Positions 45,701 to 57,771 of a stretch of 64,000 bases of DNA are shown piece by piece. The DNA lies in the NCBI GenBank assembly GCA_951799445.1, contig OX637290.1:4776501-4840500 (forward strand). The letters are read 5' to 3'. Within the stretch, counting starts at the first letter, position 1, and each line of letters begins with the position of its first letter. The notes under the pieces are model-generated. The model was not told where the DNA came from, made no database searches, and worked only from the letters and a program-made list of their open reading frames with translations. A program made the translations under genes and the position numbers. Source of the stretch: Pseudisothecium myosuroides (Eukaryota; Streptophyta; Bryopsida; Hypnales; Lembophyllaceae).

Positions 45701-46111
45701 GAATTTTTGTTTCACTTTCATTTACAATCGTATGACTAAGATTTGCTTTCAATGTCTTTAGGGCAAGTATTTGGTAGGGGTCAAATTATTTACACATGTT
45801 TTGATTTTGATGGAATTACTTTTGAAAAGTGGACTTATCTTTGTTGGCTCTCAATCAATGGTGAGGAGGCTTAATAGAAGCTACCCTACTAAAGTTGTGT
45901 AGCTACCTTATTCAAAAAGCAAGTTAGTTTTATGACGACATTGCTACTCAAAATGTATACTAATTTTTTTAAATTATGCATGTAATACTAATTTACCAAA
46001 CTCACAATATTTTTAGTTTGTGTAGGTTGAAATATTAAAGTATTGTACTAATTACCTCAATTTTTTTGTGGTAATGACACTAGTTTTCTACATGACGTTA
46101 TTACCCTCTCA
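45701..46111. other. Unassigned AT-rich spacer
   Basis: Nothing recognised. Confidence 0.45.
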
Positions 46112-47036
46112 TTAACCCCTAAAGGCCCAAGGCATTTTCTGGCTCCGAAACCACTGAAAACTGCCATTTCTGCTGCGATCACTTCCTAAACCAAAAAAAA
46201 ACTTTTTTTTAGAATCTAACCGTAGGATCTTGTACTTCACTTGACTTAGATCATGTGGTAAAAATTTCATGAAGTTTGACCGTATGGATTGGAAGATATT
46301 AGCGTTTGAAGTTGGAAAAAGAAGTTTTTTTGAACTCTGGATTGCAATTACAGATGACTTTGACGGCCATTTGTGGTTTTTTTTTGCACTACACACCATA
46401 AAGTTAAATTTTTTTATGTTGGACATTCAAGTTGAGAGTCGGGGAATTTTTTTCAGAATGTCAAAACTTGATTTTCACATATAAAAAAATTGTTAAGTAG
46501 AAGTAGGTCCAAAATTGAACAAAACACTAAATCTTCAATAGTTCTTAGATGGAATTAAAAAACCATAATCCCAATGGTGGGATTTTTCTTGCAAACAAAC
46601 TTAACCTTTTAAAAAAAAAAATTGAATTTTTTTGAAAATTGCATTCAAAAATGAATTTTATAAGTTGTTTTTTGAAGAAGACACTTAGATTGCCCAAAAA
46701 ACAAGATTCTCCATAACTTTCTCATTCTGAGTTCAAATAGAATGAATCAAAGCTTCAAATATAGACAAGAACATGATCTTTGAGAAAAAAAATCAAAAAA
46801 AAAAATTCAATTTTTTAAAGTTTTTTTTTCTGCCCGGCAAATTGTTTTTTTTGACTTCGGGCGGCATAACTTTTTTTCCCGAGCACCGATTGAAAAAAAT
46901 TTATATTTTTGGAAAGCTAATGTGATTTCCTATCTTCAAAAAAAAATTCAAAAAATCAGGTCGAAATTTCAGGTCGTACGAGCCTGCCCGAAATCCCAAG
47001 TGTCCCCTGAGGGGACTTTGGGCCTTTAGGGGTTAA
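46112..47036 (-). mobile_element. CCCCTAAAGG-type TTAA element A2 (complete)
   Basis: TTAA-CCCCTAAAGGCCC begins at 46112 and GGGCCTTTAGGGG-TTAA ends at 47036, 925 bp. The terminal inverted repeat is 13 bp perfect beyond TTAA (CCCCTAAAGGCCC). It is uninterrupted and shows the empty site (ATTG-TTAA-GTAGAAGTAGG near 46489) for the nested copy at 4870-8742. A subterminal palindrome GTCCCCTGAGGGGAC lies near 47003-47017. Read from the right it is a D-like subfamily. Confidence 0.92.
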
Positions 47037-47328
47037 GGTAGGGTGTTCTAAAAGCAACCCTACTAAAAAAGCGATCACTAACACAGAGGTACATTTTGCT
47101 TTCTTCAATGTACCAATAGTTTACATTTCAGGAGGTGGTCGCTTCTAGTGACCACAATGTTTCAACTTCAAAAATTTGTAAATAATTTCACAAAGGTCCA
47201 AACATATGAAACAACTTGGGTTAGATGCCAATTGTTTAAGGAATTTAGCTTCCCCAAAATGCAATCATTCCCCCCAAATGCAATCAGCTCTTAGAAGGTC
47301 GCTTTTAAGAGCAGACTAGCTACCTTAA
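47033..47328 (+). mobile_element. GGTAGG-type element H2, abutting A2
   Basis: TTAA-GGTAGGGTG at 47033 uses the same TTAA that ends A2. The right end GCTACC-TTAA ends at 47328. The interior matches H1 at 30808 (GTACATTTTGCTTTCTTCAA; TATGAAACAACTTGGGTTAG). Confidence 0.75.
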
Positions 47329-48859
47329 TGAGACAAATCAGTGTAACTGTTTGTTCTTAAATAATTGTATTTTATTGTACACGTGGAGGACCAAGTTGGC
47401 CCTAAAATAAATCAACCTGCACCCCAAACTCCCAAAGTCTTTGAGTTTAATCTTTCCTATTAGAAAGATGATCCAAAGCAAATCTTTGGGATTTTTCATA
47501 CGCTAAGTTAGTGTCGTGTCAGTTTCCTGGTGGACCCACGACTTTGGAATTGGAGCTTTAAGAGCTGCAGAGAGTCGAGTCGGTGCAAAGGATCTTCTCA
47601 CTCAATTTTTCTTTTTCATTGGTTGAGCGTTCGAGAAGTTTTCAGAGCTGCCCTGATAATTTGCGTCTTCTTTGTAGAAGGAGCTAGTTTTTTTTCCCAA
47701 AGGCACCGGTTGCATCCTCTCCTTATCAAAATCTCCCGGTTCATTTCCTCCAATATCAAATTCTCAACGGCTACTTTCCTTCAATTTCAAATTTGCAAAG
47801 GCTACAATCCTCCTCTTTGAACGACTTGCCGGTTTTGAAACTAAACGCCAAATTTCATTACATTGAGTAGATACGGATGACAGAGCACATGTTGGCCGCC
47901 ACAATCAACCTCAAAGTGATACATACTTTGTCCAAGAACATACCTGCCTCTAGCGCCCCAGGTATTAGCCTTGGATTCGAAATGGCAAGTAGCTAAAAAT
48001 TTGACTATTTCATGAAATTGGTGGCTACATATCTGTCTTTAATTTTTGCACATTGGTTGGCTGTTAGTCCTACCAATTTTTTGTCTGGTTTTGGATCCTC
48101 TAATTGATATAAGTTTTCAAAAATAATCTCACTGTCTTCAAGTTGAGCACTTCCATGTTAAACATTTGCTTGGTCACTGCTTGTGACTATGAAAAATGAT
48201 CTATCCATCCTGGCTCTTATTCACCTCCTAAAAATACTTCATGTCCACAAATTCTTCATGCATCTGAGCACTCTACACTTCTCTAGGCAGCTAAACCACC
48301 GCAAAGAAGTTCAGTACAGGAAGTACTCCGATCCTGGTAAGTGATTGCTCCTGTACTTCCTCCTTTGCAATGAATTTCCTTTCCTTTCCTCCTCCCCCGA
48401 AAAGAAAAGAAAAGAAGAGGTTCAGTAAGACAGTAGCACTCAGACTAAGCTAGTTAAGCAGAATTCTAGACTAAGGTACAATTCCCAGCTCAGTCACTCG
48501 GTCTCAAATCCTTCCAAGACTTCCAACAAACGCTGACAGAGCTTGCACATGAAGGTCGAAATTGTGTTAAATTGAGCACCGCACATGCACACATATTTTA
48601 GTAAATTGTGTTCAATTGTGTACGATCTTTCACTCATTCTGGTCCTTTGAACATACTTAATTTACAAGGATAATAAATTATCTTTGCGAGGGACCCTCTC
48701 ACCCTCCCTCTTGGCCTCAGTTGACCTCACTGGTGATAAATAATCTGGATTATTGTTACGATTCTTTATTATCAGTGTGGTAGACAGTCGCAGCAGCAGC
48801 ACGCCGGGAAGCAGGAATCATGCAACGTGGTCTGCCCTGTCAGACTAGGGAGTCTGACA
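47329..48859. other. Unassigned sequence upstream of the receptor-kinase region
   Basis: The plus ORF 47530-47820 has no recognisable domain. No repeat end is seen. A short hairpin (GGAAGTAC/GTACTTCC) lies near 48317-48360. Confidence 0.35.
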
Positions 48860-49125
48860 GCAGGGATTGGCATGGCGTGGTCTGGCCATCATCCCAGCTT
48901 GCTGCAGAAACTTAACTTTACTTAAGCTAACCAACAGTACGCCTCATGAAATCCCCCTCCTGAGCGAGTCTCTCTCGCTCTCTCTCTCCATCCCTCGCTG
49001 GCCCCACGAGAAATTAAAACCCCGAAAATCTACCAGACACAGCCAGCCTCTCATTAGTTACAGGAAACGAATAAGAAATTATTTATGAGGTACTGCAAAT
49101 GGAAGAAGAATTACAGTATATTGAA

Positions 49126-49158
<33 letters not shown>

Positions 49159-50562
49159 GGAGAAGAAGGAGAAGGAGAAGGTTGAAGAAGAATCCTGCTC
49201 CTTGCCATTTGATTGTTGTTGCAGAGCCTCAAGGCCGGGCTGTTAATGTGAGCGCCCCCAGATGCACGCACTTGAGTGCTTGTTACCTTGTCGGAGCCGG
49301 CCCTTGCCTTAGATGCGCAGTGAGGGCTCAAGCTTGCTAACCGTATCTGCAAGCCCAAGTCTTAGCCTCTCGAGCTCGCGAGCTCCTCTTCATAAGCTTC
49401 AATTCACCAGAAATTTGATATTTTTCGGTGTCGGTGTCTATCGGTGCCTGCATTACTTGCAACAGGAACTAATTATATTATTTACAGCGAGCAAGCATAT
49501 TTGGAGTCTGTAAGCAGTACGTCGTCCTTGAGACAGAGCGAGCTAGCTAGCTAGGATTTGGTGCTGTAGCTTAGCTTGCTCTTATTACTCGTGACTGTTG
49601 CCACCCACCGTGGAATTAGTGGGAAGCAAGCTCAAGAGGCGGCCATTGCGTAGCCAGCGAGAGAGACGAATCGAAACTCTTATAAAAAAAAAGCAGCATA
49701 TTTGTATGCTCAGGAGCTGGGAAGCAAGCGCATTCTACAACTTCGAATGTCAGGTGGTGACGGCTCTGTTATTCGCAACGATCGAGTAGTTTTGGAATCT
49801 GCACCCGAAACTTAAGGACGATTGAAGCTTTGCTTGTGCTCGATCGAGGTGAATAAATATTTGTTATCCAAGCTAGGCTTTTTGTTCAGTCATAAGGCTG
49901 ATTGAATTGCTAGCTCCCTGTATGTTTCGTGGTTCAGTGAATTTTGTAATATGCTAGCTCGCTGTATGTTGCAGAGAACGTGCTTCCCGAAGTCTTTTTG
50001 TTTTGCGCCGTGCACACTTTTGGGTACACCAATGTTAAGCGTTTCGTTTCTGGGAGCATTCTGGGAGCGCATGATTCTAACTCCTCTCGAATGATTCCGG
50101 GATTCCGGCCATGGGTGATGGACAGTCTTTGAGCCTTGCAACAGCTAAGTACTAACAATAATATTGCGTTTTGGTAGGGTGGTGATGATGAGAGTGGGCC
50201 CAAGTTCGTAGACCCCCCTGCATCAAATGACCATAAATTTCACTCCAGATACCAGATGTTTGCATGTACCCACTCAATCAGCGAACACGGTCCTGTGCTG
50301 ATGACGGTGGCCGTTTCTAGCGAATCGCGGCTGGAGTACGTGATCGAAAGCGTTTGATTCCCAAGCCACCGACAGAGTAGAGATCGATCCGCCTGATTTC
50401 AAGATTGAACCCAGTGTAGGAACCAGCAAGTGCAGCGAAAGAAGATGAAGGCGAGAGCTAGCGGGCAATGGCAGCTGCTTTGAACTGCATGACTGAGCTC
50501 GAAACAACGACGTCATTCAACAGTTTGTAAACCATCTAGCTATTTCCATATGATCTGGGGCA
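48860..50562 (+). promoter_or_regulatory. Putative promoter and long 5' leader of the EMS1-like gene
   Basis: This region is less AT-rich than the MITE-filled DNA to the left. It includes a CT-rich tract (about 48966-48998) and a TATAAAA string at 49681-49687. The start codon at 50563 has an in-frame TGA 12 nt upstream (50551-50553), so the coding frame does not extend further. Several short upstream ATGs exist. If the TATA string were used, the leader would be about 850 nt and could include an intron; TGTTGCAG at about 49967-49974 is acceptor-like. Start site and splicing are inference. Confidence 0.35.
49124..49180. repeat. (AGC)n / (GAAGGA)n microsatellite in the upstream region
   Basis: GCAGCAGCAGCAG runs followed by GGAGAAGAAGGAGAAGGAG. 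Apparent Ser/Ala-run ORFs on the minus strand here are artefacts of the repeat. Confidence 0.9.
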
Positions 50563-53500
50563 ATGGCGGGGAACACTATGCAAACAACGTCAAGACGCGG
50601 AGGGATAGTGGCCGCGGTGGCCGTATGGCTGGTGTGTGTCTGTGTGTGCACTCACATTGCGGGTGTGCACTCCCAGTCGAGCAACATTGACAAGGAAGCG
50701 CTGCTCGCATTCAAGGACACGCTCACCAGCGGCGCGACCGACCCGCTCCCCGACTGGACCCACAGCAGCGGCGCCACCAACCCCTGCACGTGGACGGGCG
50801 TCACTTGCAACGCGCTTCACCAAGTAACCAATGTCTCCCTCTACGGGCTGGGACTCACTGGCACGATCTCCCCAGCACTCGCATCCCTCCAACACCTCCA
50901 ATCTTTAGACTTGAGCTTGAATTCCTTCCACGGCCCGCTTCCTGGTGAGCTCGCCCACCTCCAGCAGCTTCGTCTCCTCGACGTGAACACAAACTTCCTC
51001 CTCTCGGGGACCCTCCCGTCCAGCTTCTTCACAGGGCTCCTGAACTTGGAGTATCTCGACGTGAGCTACAACGCGTTCTCGGGGGAGCTTCCCGTGGAGA
51101 TTGCGAATCTGGCCATGTTGAACACGCTCATCTTGGCTGGAAACTCGTTCACGGGACCCATGCCGCAGCAAATCGGCAGCTTGGTGATGCTGGAGCGGTT
51201 GGACGTGTCTGAGAATTCGCTGGATGGGGTGCTGCCCCCGCAGCTGGCGAGGTTAGTGAACCTCCGCTACTTGTCGGTGAGTGAGAACAGCTTGACGGGC
51301 GCGCTGCCTGCTTGGAGCGAAGCTATGTCGAAGCTGGAGGTTGTGATCTTGGGGAGTAATCTCTTCTCGGGGCCGATTTCCCCCTTGATCGCGCTTCTGC
51401 CGGCAGTGACGAAGCTGGACTTGAGCAACAACTCGTTCACGGGGACGGTCCCAGCTGAGATTTGGACCATGACGGGGTTACAGGAGCTCGATCTCGGGGG
51501 GAACACCTTGACGGGAAGCATCCCGAGTGAGATTGGGAACCTCGTGAACCTGAAAAGCTTGTACTTGGGGAACGGACACTTCACGGGAGCCATCCCCTCG
51601 GAGCTTGCGAAATGTGGTGCGTTGCAGAAGCTGGACCTTGGTGGAAACGAATTCTCGGGCACCATTCCGGAGTCGTTTGGTGAACTGAAGAACTTGGTGA
51701 CGCTCAACTTGCCTTCGGTGGGGATCAATGGATCCATTCCTGCGTCGCTTGCGAATTGCACTATGCTGGAGGTTCTGGACATGCCGTTCAACTCCCTTAG
51801 TGGACCCATCCCGGCGTCGCTTGCGTCGCTTACTAACATCATTTCGTTTTCCGTGGAAGGCAACAAGCTCACGGGCGCCATCCCGACATGGTTGTGCAAT
51901 TGGAAAAATGCGTCGGCGTTGCTGTTGAGCAACAACCTTTTCACGGGCACCATCCCTGTTGAGCTGGGGACGTGTCCCAGTGTGAAACACATCGCAATTG
52001 ACAACAACTTGTTGACGGGCGCCATTCCAAGCGAGCTTTGCGATGCACCTCTGTTGGATAAAATCTCACTGAACGACAACCAGTTGTCGGGGACTTTGGA
52101 AAACGTCTTCACCAAATGCATGACAGCGTCGGAGATCGACCTCACCGCGAACAAACTCTCAGGAAAAGTCCCCACTTACCTCGCGAGCCTACCCAATCTC
52201 ATGATCCTGTCGTTGGGGGAGAATAATCTCACAGGCGAGATCCCCGAGGAGCTCTGGAACTCGACGTCGTTGGTGGAGATTCTGCTTTCGGGGAACGAGC
52301 TCACGGGGACGTTGTCGCCGTCGGCAGGGAGGATGACATTGCTGGCGTATCTGGTGCTGGACAATAACGAGCTCACGGGCGAAATTCCGGCAAGCATTGG
52401 ACAGCTGACGGATCTCACCATCTTCTCCATGCAAGGGAACAACCTCACGGGCTCCATCCCTGCTGAACTTTGCAATTGCGTGAGATTGACGACGCTCAAC
52501 TTGGGCAACAACTCCCTCACGGGCTCCATCCCGAAAGAAATTGGCAAGCTCGTGAACCTCGATTACTTGGTGCTCTCCCACAACGAACTCACGGGACCCA
52601 TTCCGGATGAAATCGCGGCGGATTTTCGAATCGAGGGGTTGCCGACGTCCAGCTTCGTGCAGCATCACGGCGTGCTGGATTTGTCCAACAATCGGTTGAA
52701 CGGGAGCATTCCGAGCGCCATTGGGGAGTGCGTGGTGTTAGTTGAGCTCAAACTCGGAGAGAATGAGCTCATGGGGGCGATTCCACCGGAGCTTGCGAAG
52801 CTGACGAATCTGACGACGCTCGATATCAGCAGCAATCGCTTGAGCGGGGAGATTCCGTCGGCGCTTGGGGAGCTTCGGAAGCTGCAGGGGATCAATTTGG
52901 CGTTCAACGAGCTCACGGGCTCCATCCCCGCCGAGATCGGCAACATCAACAGCTTGGTGAAGCTGAATTTGACGAACAATATGTTAACGGGCGAGATTCC
53001 GGCAACTTTGGGGAATTTGACGGGCTTGTCGCGGATGGACGTGAGCTCTAATCGTCTCACCGGCTTAATTCCGGCATCGTTGTCGAATCTCGTGTCGGTG
53101 GTGGGGCTCAATTTGCAGCAGAACGCGTTCACGGGGAGTATCGAAGGGCTGTTGTCCGAAAGCTCGGTGTGGCATCAGATGCAGAGCTTGAATTTGAGCC
53201 ACAACCAGCTCAGTGGGGAGATTCCGTCGACGATCGGGAACCTCTCGGGGTTATCCTACCTCGATTTGAAAGCAAATCGATTCTCCGGAGAGGTTCCTGA
53301 TGAAATCGGCAGCCTCGCGCAGCTGGATTACTTGGACTTGTCAGAGAATAAGCTCACGGGCCCGTTTCCGAAGGGACTGTGCGATCTTCTCGGATTGGAG
53401 TTTCTCAATTTCTCCTATAATCTCTTGTCCGGGGAGGTTCCGAGTCACGGCAAATGCGCTTCCCTGTCAAGAATTGAGTTTTTGGGCAACAAGGGGCTCT

Positions 53501-54669
53501 GCGGGGAGGTCGTGGAGACCGTCTGCCGTCATCACGGCGGCCCCGGGTTAGGCATGAGCACGGGTGCCATCCTCGGAATCTCTCTCGGGAGCTTGATCGC
53601 TGTTTTGAGCGTAATATTCGGCGCGTTGCGATTGCGCCAGCTGAAACAAGAGGTTGAAGCAAAGGATCTGGAGAAGGCGAAGCTGAACATGAACATCGCC
53701 TTGGATCCATGCAGCTTGAGTTTGGACAAGATGAAGGAGCCTCTGAGCATCAACGTCGCCATGTTCGAGCAGCCCTTGCTTCGTCTCACGCTCGCGGATG
53801 TGCTTCGCGCCACCAACGGATTCTCCAAGACGAACATCATCGGCGACGGCGGGTTCGGGACGGTCTACAAGGCGCATTTGCCAGATGGCCGCATCGTGGC
53901 CATCAAGAAATTAGGCCATGGACTTTCCCAGGGCAACCGCGAGTTTCTTGCCGAGATGGAAACCCTTGGGAAGGTGAAGCACCGACATCTCGTGCCATTG
54001 TTAGGCTACTGCTCCTTTGGCGAGGAGAAGCTTTTGGTGTACGATTACATGATCAACGGCAGCCTCGATTTGTGGCTTCGCAACCGAGCGGACGCGCTTG
54101 AGGTTCTCGACTGGCCGAAGCGGTTCCGCATTGCACTGGGATCCGCGCGAGGGTTGTGCTTCCTCCATCACGGCTTCATCCCGCACATCATCCACCGCGA
54201 CATCAAAGCGAGCAACATTCTCTTGGACGCCGACTTCGAGCCAAGAGTGGCGGATTTCGGACTGGCGCGGCTGATCAGCGCCTACGACTCGCATGTGAGC
54301 ACCGACATCGCGGGCACATTCGGGTACATTCCGCCGGAGTACGGCCATTGCTGGCGCTCCACCACGCGTGGAGACGTCTACAGCTATGGCGTCATTCTTC
54401 TTGAGCTTCTCACGGGAAAGGAGCCCACGCGTGACGACTTCAAGGACATCGAGGGAGGCAACTTGGTGGGATGGGTAAGGCAAGTGATCAAGAAGGGGGA
54501 AGCGCCGGAAGCGCTGGATCCTGAGGTTTCGAAAGGGCCGTGGAAGCTCATGATGCTCAAGGTGCTGCACATTGCGAATCTGTGTACTGCGGAGGATCCC
54601 ATCCGACGACCGACCATGCAGCAAGTCGTCAAGTTTCTCAAGGATATCGAAGATCTCGGCCTCGTTTGA
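50563..54669 (+). CDS. EMS1: EMS1/MSP1-type LRR receptor-like kinase
   Basis: This encodes 1368 residues in one uninterrupted frame. A signal peptide spans about 1-38, and an LRR N-cap has the Cys75-Cys82 pair. About 35 plant-type LRRs run to about 965, followed by a C-cap with Cys980 and Cys988, then a membrane span at about 1000-1022. The kinase domain spans about 1087-1363, with the glycine loop at 1094-1099, Lys1115, Glu1131, HRD Asp1213, DFG Asp1231 and an activation loop AGTFGYIPPEYG. As an RD kinase it should be active. EMS1-specific marks are FVQHHG (698-703), where the LRR rhythm is irregular, SINVAMFEQPLL just before the kinase, and QGNREFLAEMETLGKVKH. In flowering plants EMS1/MSP1 binds the small secreted protein TPD1/TDL1A with a SERK co-receptor to specify anther cell fates; in this plant the role is unknown. 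At 1368 residues it is longer than Arabidopsis EMS1 (about 1190), the excess lying in the LRRs. The start has good context (GGCAATGGC). Confidence 0.95.
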   Translation: MAGNTMQTTSRRGGIVAAVAVWLVCVCVCTHIAGVHSQSSNIDKEALLAFKDTLTSGATDPLPDWTHSSGATNPCTWTGVTCNALHQVTNVSLYGLGLTGTISPALASLQHLQSLDLSLNSFHGPLPGELAHLQQLRLLDVNTNFLLSGTLPSSFFTGLLNLEYLDVSYNAFSGELPVEIANLAMLNTLILAGNSFTGPMPQQIGSLVMLERLDVSENSLDGVLPPQLARLVNLRYLSVSENSLTGALPAWSEAMSKLEVVILGSNLFSGPISPLIALLPAVTKLDLSNNSFTGTVPAEIWTMTGLQELDLGGNTLTGSIPSEIGNLVNLKSLYLGNGHFTGAIPSELAKCGALQKLDLGGNEFSGTIPESFGELKNLVTLNLPSVGINGSIPASLANCTMLEVLDMPFNSLSGPIPASLASLTNIISFSVEGNKLTGAIPTWLCNWKNASALLLSNNLFTGTIPVELGTCPSVKHIAIDNNLLTGAIPSELCDAPLLDKISLNDNQLSGTLENVFTKCMTASEIDLTANKLSGKVPTYLASLPNLMILSLGENNLTGEIPEELWNSTSLVEILLSGNELTGTLSPSAGRMTLLAYLVLDNNELTGEIPASIGQLTDLTIFSMQGNNLTGSIPAELCNCVRLTTLNLGNNSLTGSIPKEIGKLVNLDYLVLSHNELTGPIPDEIAADFRIEGLPTSSFVQHHGVLDLSNNRLNGSIPSAIGECVVLVELKLGENELMGAIPPELAKLTNLTTLDISSNRLSGEIPSALGELRKLQGINLAFNELTGSIPAEIGNINSLVKLNLTNNMLTGEIPATLGNLTGLSRMDVSSNRLTGLIPASLSNLVSVVGLNLQQNAFTGSIEGLLSESSVWHQMQSLNLSHNQLSGEIPSTIGNLSGLSYLDLKANRFSGEVPDEIGSLAQLDYLDLSENKLTGPFPKGLCDLLGLEFLNFSYNLLSGEVPSHGKCASLSRIEFLGNKGLCGEVVETVCRHHGGPGLGMSTGAILGISLGSLIAVLSVIFGALRLRQLKQEVEAKDLEKAKLNMNIALDPCSLSLDKMKEPLSINVAMFEQPLLRLTLADVLRATNGFSKTNIIGDGGFGTVYKAHLPDGRIVAIKKLGHGLSQGNREFLAEMETLGKVKHRHLVPLLGYCSFGEEKLLVYDYMINGSLDLWLRNRADALEVLDWPKRFRIALGSARGLCFLHHGFIPHIIHRDIKASNILLDADFEPRVADFGLARLISAYDSHVSTDIAGTFGYIPPEYGHCWRSTTRGDVYSYGVILLELLTGKEPTRDDFKDIEGGNLVGWVRQVIKKGEAPEALDPEVSKGPWKLMMLKVLHIANLCTAEDPIRRPTMQQVVKFLKDIEDLGLV

Positions 54670-57600
54670 TCGGTCGAAGCCTGCTTCTGCTACTGCAACC
54701 CTAAACCTCAAAATTGTATGTACAGCGCACTCCTCCCGTCTGAATTTTACTCCGCAATTTCGATCGTCACACTCTCTTTGCAATCCTGATTTGCGCATGC
54801 TCTTTGGAAACCTGATTTGCACTCGCGTACGTTGTGATTTCGTCTCTCTAACATGCAGCGGACTTTTTCTTTTGCGATGCAGACAAATTCTTTGGCTGCT
54901 CTTCCATGGCAGTCTTTTACATTCTTAGTTTTCGCTGCCATCAGCTGCATATCGTCAAGGTATGATGACCCACTCTTCTCATGAATTATAAGGTAAAGGA
55001 TATTCTATTTGCATCGCTGTAAGCATGCATTTCAACCTATCAATGTAGGAGTGTGCTTTCATTCGAAGCTCACATCGTCAATTTCGTTAAACTGGGTGCG
55101 ATTCATCTACACAGAGCTTTAAAAACTAGGGGTTTACATTTCAGCTAAGCACCCTGAAAAGTGCCAAAGTTGTGGAATTCCGTCAAATTAAGGAAATTGA
55201 CGTTGTCCTCAATAGAGTTCACTGGAGAGATCGCAGCTGGGTACATGAGCCAAATTGAACTCTCGTTTAGATCAAATGTTTATATCACTCAATGTATGAA
55301 CTTCTTCTTCTATCATTGATAGAGAGTTGGAGGTTGTAGATTACTACATAATATATAATTATAGTAGACAAACCATTTTCATTCAGTGGCCTCAGATTTC
55401 CAACCATGTCATTGTACGTTAGACCACTTGTTTATGCTGTAAGTCCAAGCAAGTGTATGAGTTGATGTAGTTGGTAACAGGGGTTAGTATAGAAAAATGG
55501 ATCATGCCGGTCCCTCACGTTCTAGTATCCTCTACCTTACTAGCTTTTACTCTTGCATTTGAGGTGTGGAAGCTCTAAAGAGGGTTTTTTCCAGTTCATG
55601 CACAATTGTAAGCTGCTGATTCTTCTTTGGTGTGTCTGATTTGCAGTTGAGTTCTCTGCGTGTTTTCCTGCCTGGGGTGTGGCATATGTAGAATTGGACA
55701 TTGTGGATCCACCAGCACGCCCTCTACATGAGATTAGGTGAAACACTTTTTAATTTTATTGTATTATGACAGAACAGACAGGTACATATTAAATTAGTAC
55801 ACAGATCCGTGTGATTCATTTTCGTTTGTACATCATGGAGCATTTGGCGCCACTTTGATGGTGTTTGTAGCTAGTAGCTTGTAGCCAGGGATGATTGATT
55901 TCGATGGAGACCATAGCATGGCATGCACCGAAAATCTTTCAAGTTGATCAGATTAATGGATAGCCATTGGGGTGTTGTGTAGTAGTTGGGATTATTATTT
56001 GATTTGCAGCTTGCTGCACCCTTGAGCTTCATAAAAGCAATTTTTTTTTCCAACTGTGTGTTTTTGATCAGTACACCATATCATGCATCACCCTTGGGAT
56101 TTGGACCTCAATTATTTTGATGGAGGGGGCGGAGCAATCATCTTGGGATGTGCATGTTCAATTATTTTGATCAGGTCTATGGAAGTACCGTATGTAGAGT
56201 CTCCATTCTACCAATCTACCTCATGAAGTCATGAATAAGACCAATATTTAGCCTTAGAGGAGAGGTGATAATAATGCTTTTGGAGATTTGTGAGTGGCTG
56301 ATCCAAGTGTTTTCTAGCAGATGTATCATTCTAATATTAGTTTGCTGCAATGTACACAACTTATACATACTTAGTATGAATGTGATTCCCAAGGTAGTCC
56401 TGACAATGCTGATTTTGTCACGCGCTTGCTCAGTCCCAGAGTTCAGAGCCCAGAGTACTGGTAGGTGCTGGGAGCATCTGCACAGTTTAAAAATTAATAA
56501 ATTGTGCTGGCATAGCTTTGGCCTCTGGAAAAAGGCTTTGTTGCAGGTTACAGCTTCCTGAGCAATCGGTTGGTAAGTAGGCTGCTTTCAAGAGATCAGA
56601 ATCTTCTTAGTTCAGCTTGTTAAAACAGAAGGTTATGAGAGAATCAAAGCAAGCTAAGAGGGGGACATGGCAGCAGCAGAGAAAAGGTCGGTTCTTGTGC
56701 TTGCAGAGAGATATGCTTGCCATGTGATGTTCACTTACAATAGAGACCGCACAACCTCCTTCAGAACAGTACTTCTTGCACTCTCGCTCCGGCTTGTGGG
56801 GATTCATAAGAAACAGAATGATGTGGGTTATCTTTTTATCTTGTTTGTTGTACCAACTTAAGCATTTGATTGTTCTAATCAAATCTGATTGAGTTGCTTG
56901 AAGCACACATAAGCTACAACAGTCCAAAATAGCTAGGGAGCAATTCTGCCAGACTGACACAAACCTAAGGCAAAAATTGCCACCACCTATGAATATTTTC
57001 GCCTATTCTGTCATGTTGTGAACACTAAACTATCAAAATGAGAATAGGGGGAGTCTGTGTACGAACTCCATCTTTCAACAAAGTCACTGAAAAGTTACTC
57101 TGCCTTGAGGGTAAGGACAAAATCTTTTGGCGAGTTTGTTGAAAGTCTCCCCTCTGCAAAACCTGCGCTACCACATTGCGTTGTCATTGAATCCAGTGAA
57201 CTCACCATTCCAACTGTGACTCCCCGTAAAGTAGGAGGTGCAGAAACCGCTCATTTAATAGCATATATTGGCTTAGGATCTCATCTATGCAGATCCAAGC
57301 ATTTTCTAACAAATTTTGGGGAAAAGAAGAGAGGAAGACACATCCATGACAATTTGATTCTTAATTTTTAGACTTAAAATTGAATTAGATGTGATTTTCT
57401 AAAGCTTGTAGCAATAGGGTGCTATTGAAGGCCATAGGTACTGCCATTAAATGTCAAACAATTGTTCATCAATGGTGCAAATGGGGTTCAAAAATGAAGG
57501 CATGCAAACATTAAACTTGAACAACATGGTATAAGTAATTGCCTAGCATGGTACAAAGTGTTCCACCACTCATAACTCCACATTATTTATATTGAAATGT

Positions 57601-57771
57601 TGTCTACTTCCAAATCAAACTCAGTCTCCAACCACTCAAAAAACTTTGCAACAATAATCCCAAATTGGCACCAATTCATAATTGGATAGTTTTTCATCCT
57701 TATAATAACAATTTATGATATAATAGTAAGAGCATTTCTTGGAGCATGGGCAAAATAGTATATAGGCAACC
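54670..57771. other. 3' flank of the EMS1-like gene and unassigned sequence
   Basis: The first few hundred bases are probably 3' UTR, but no clear AATAAA signal is placed. The small ORFs (55540-55746 minus, 56265-56561 plus, 56607-56960 minus, 57057-57371 plus) have no recognisable domain. A GGTAGG-group-like end, AAAGTAGGAGGTGCAGAAAC, lies at about 57228, without a confirmed partner. Confidence 0.35.

Noticed and set aside
50590..54822. Many long ORFs antisense to or out of frame with the EMS1-like gene (for example 51267-52175 minus, 302 codons, and 54001-54822 minus, 273 codons)
   Set aside because: They mirror the LRR or kinase coding sequence, owe their length to its GC-rich codon use, and show no domain of their own.
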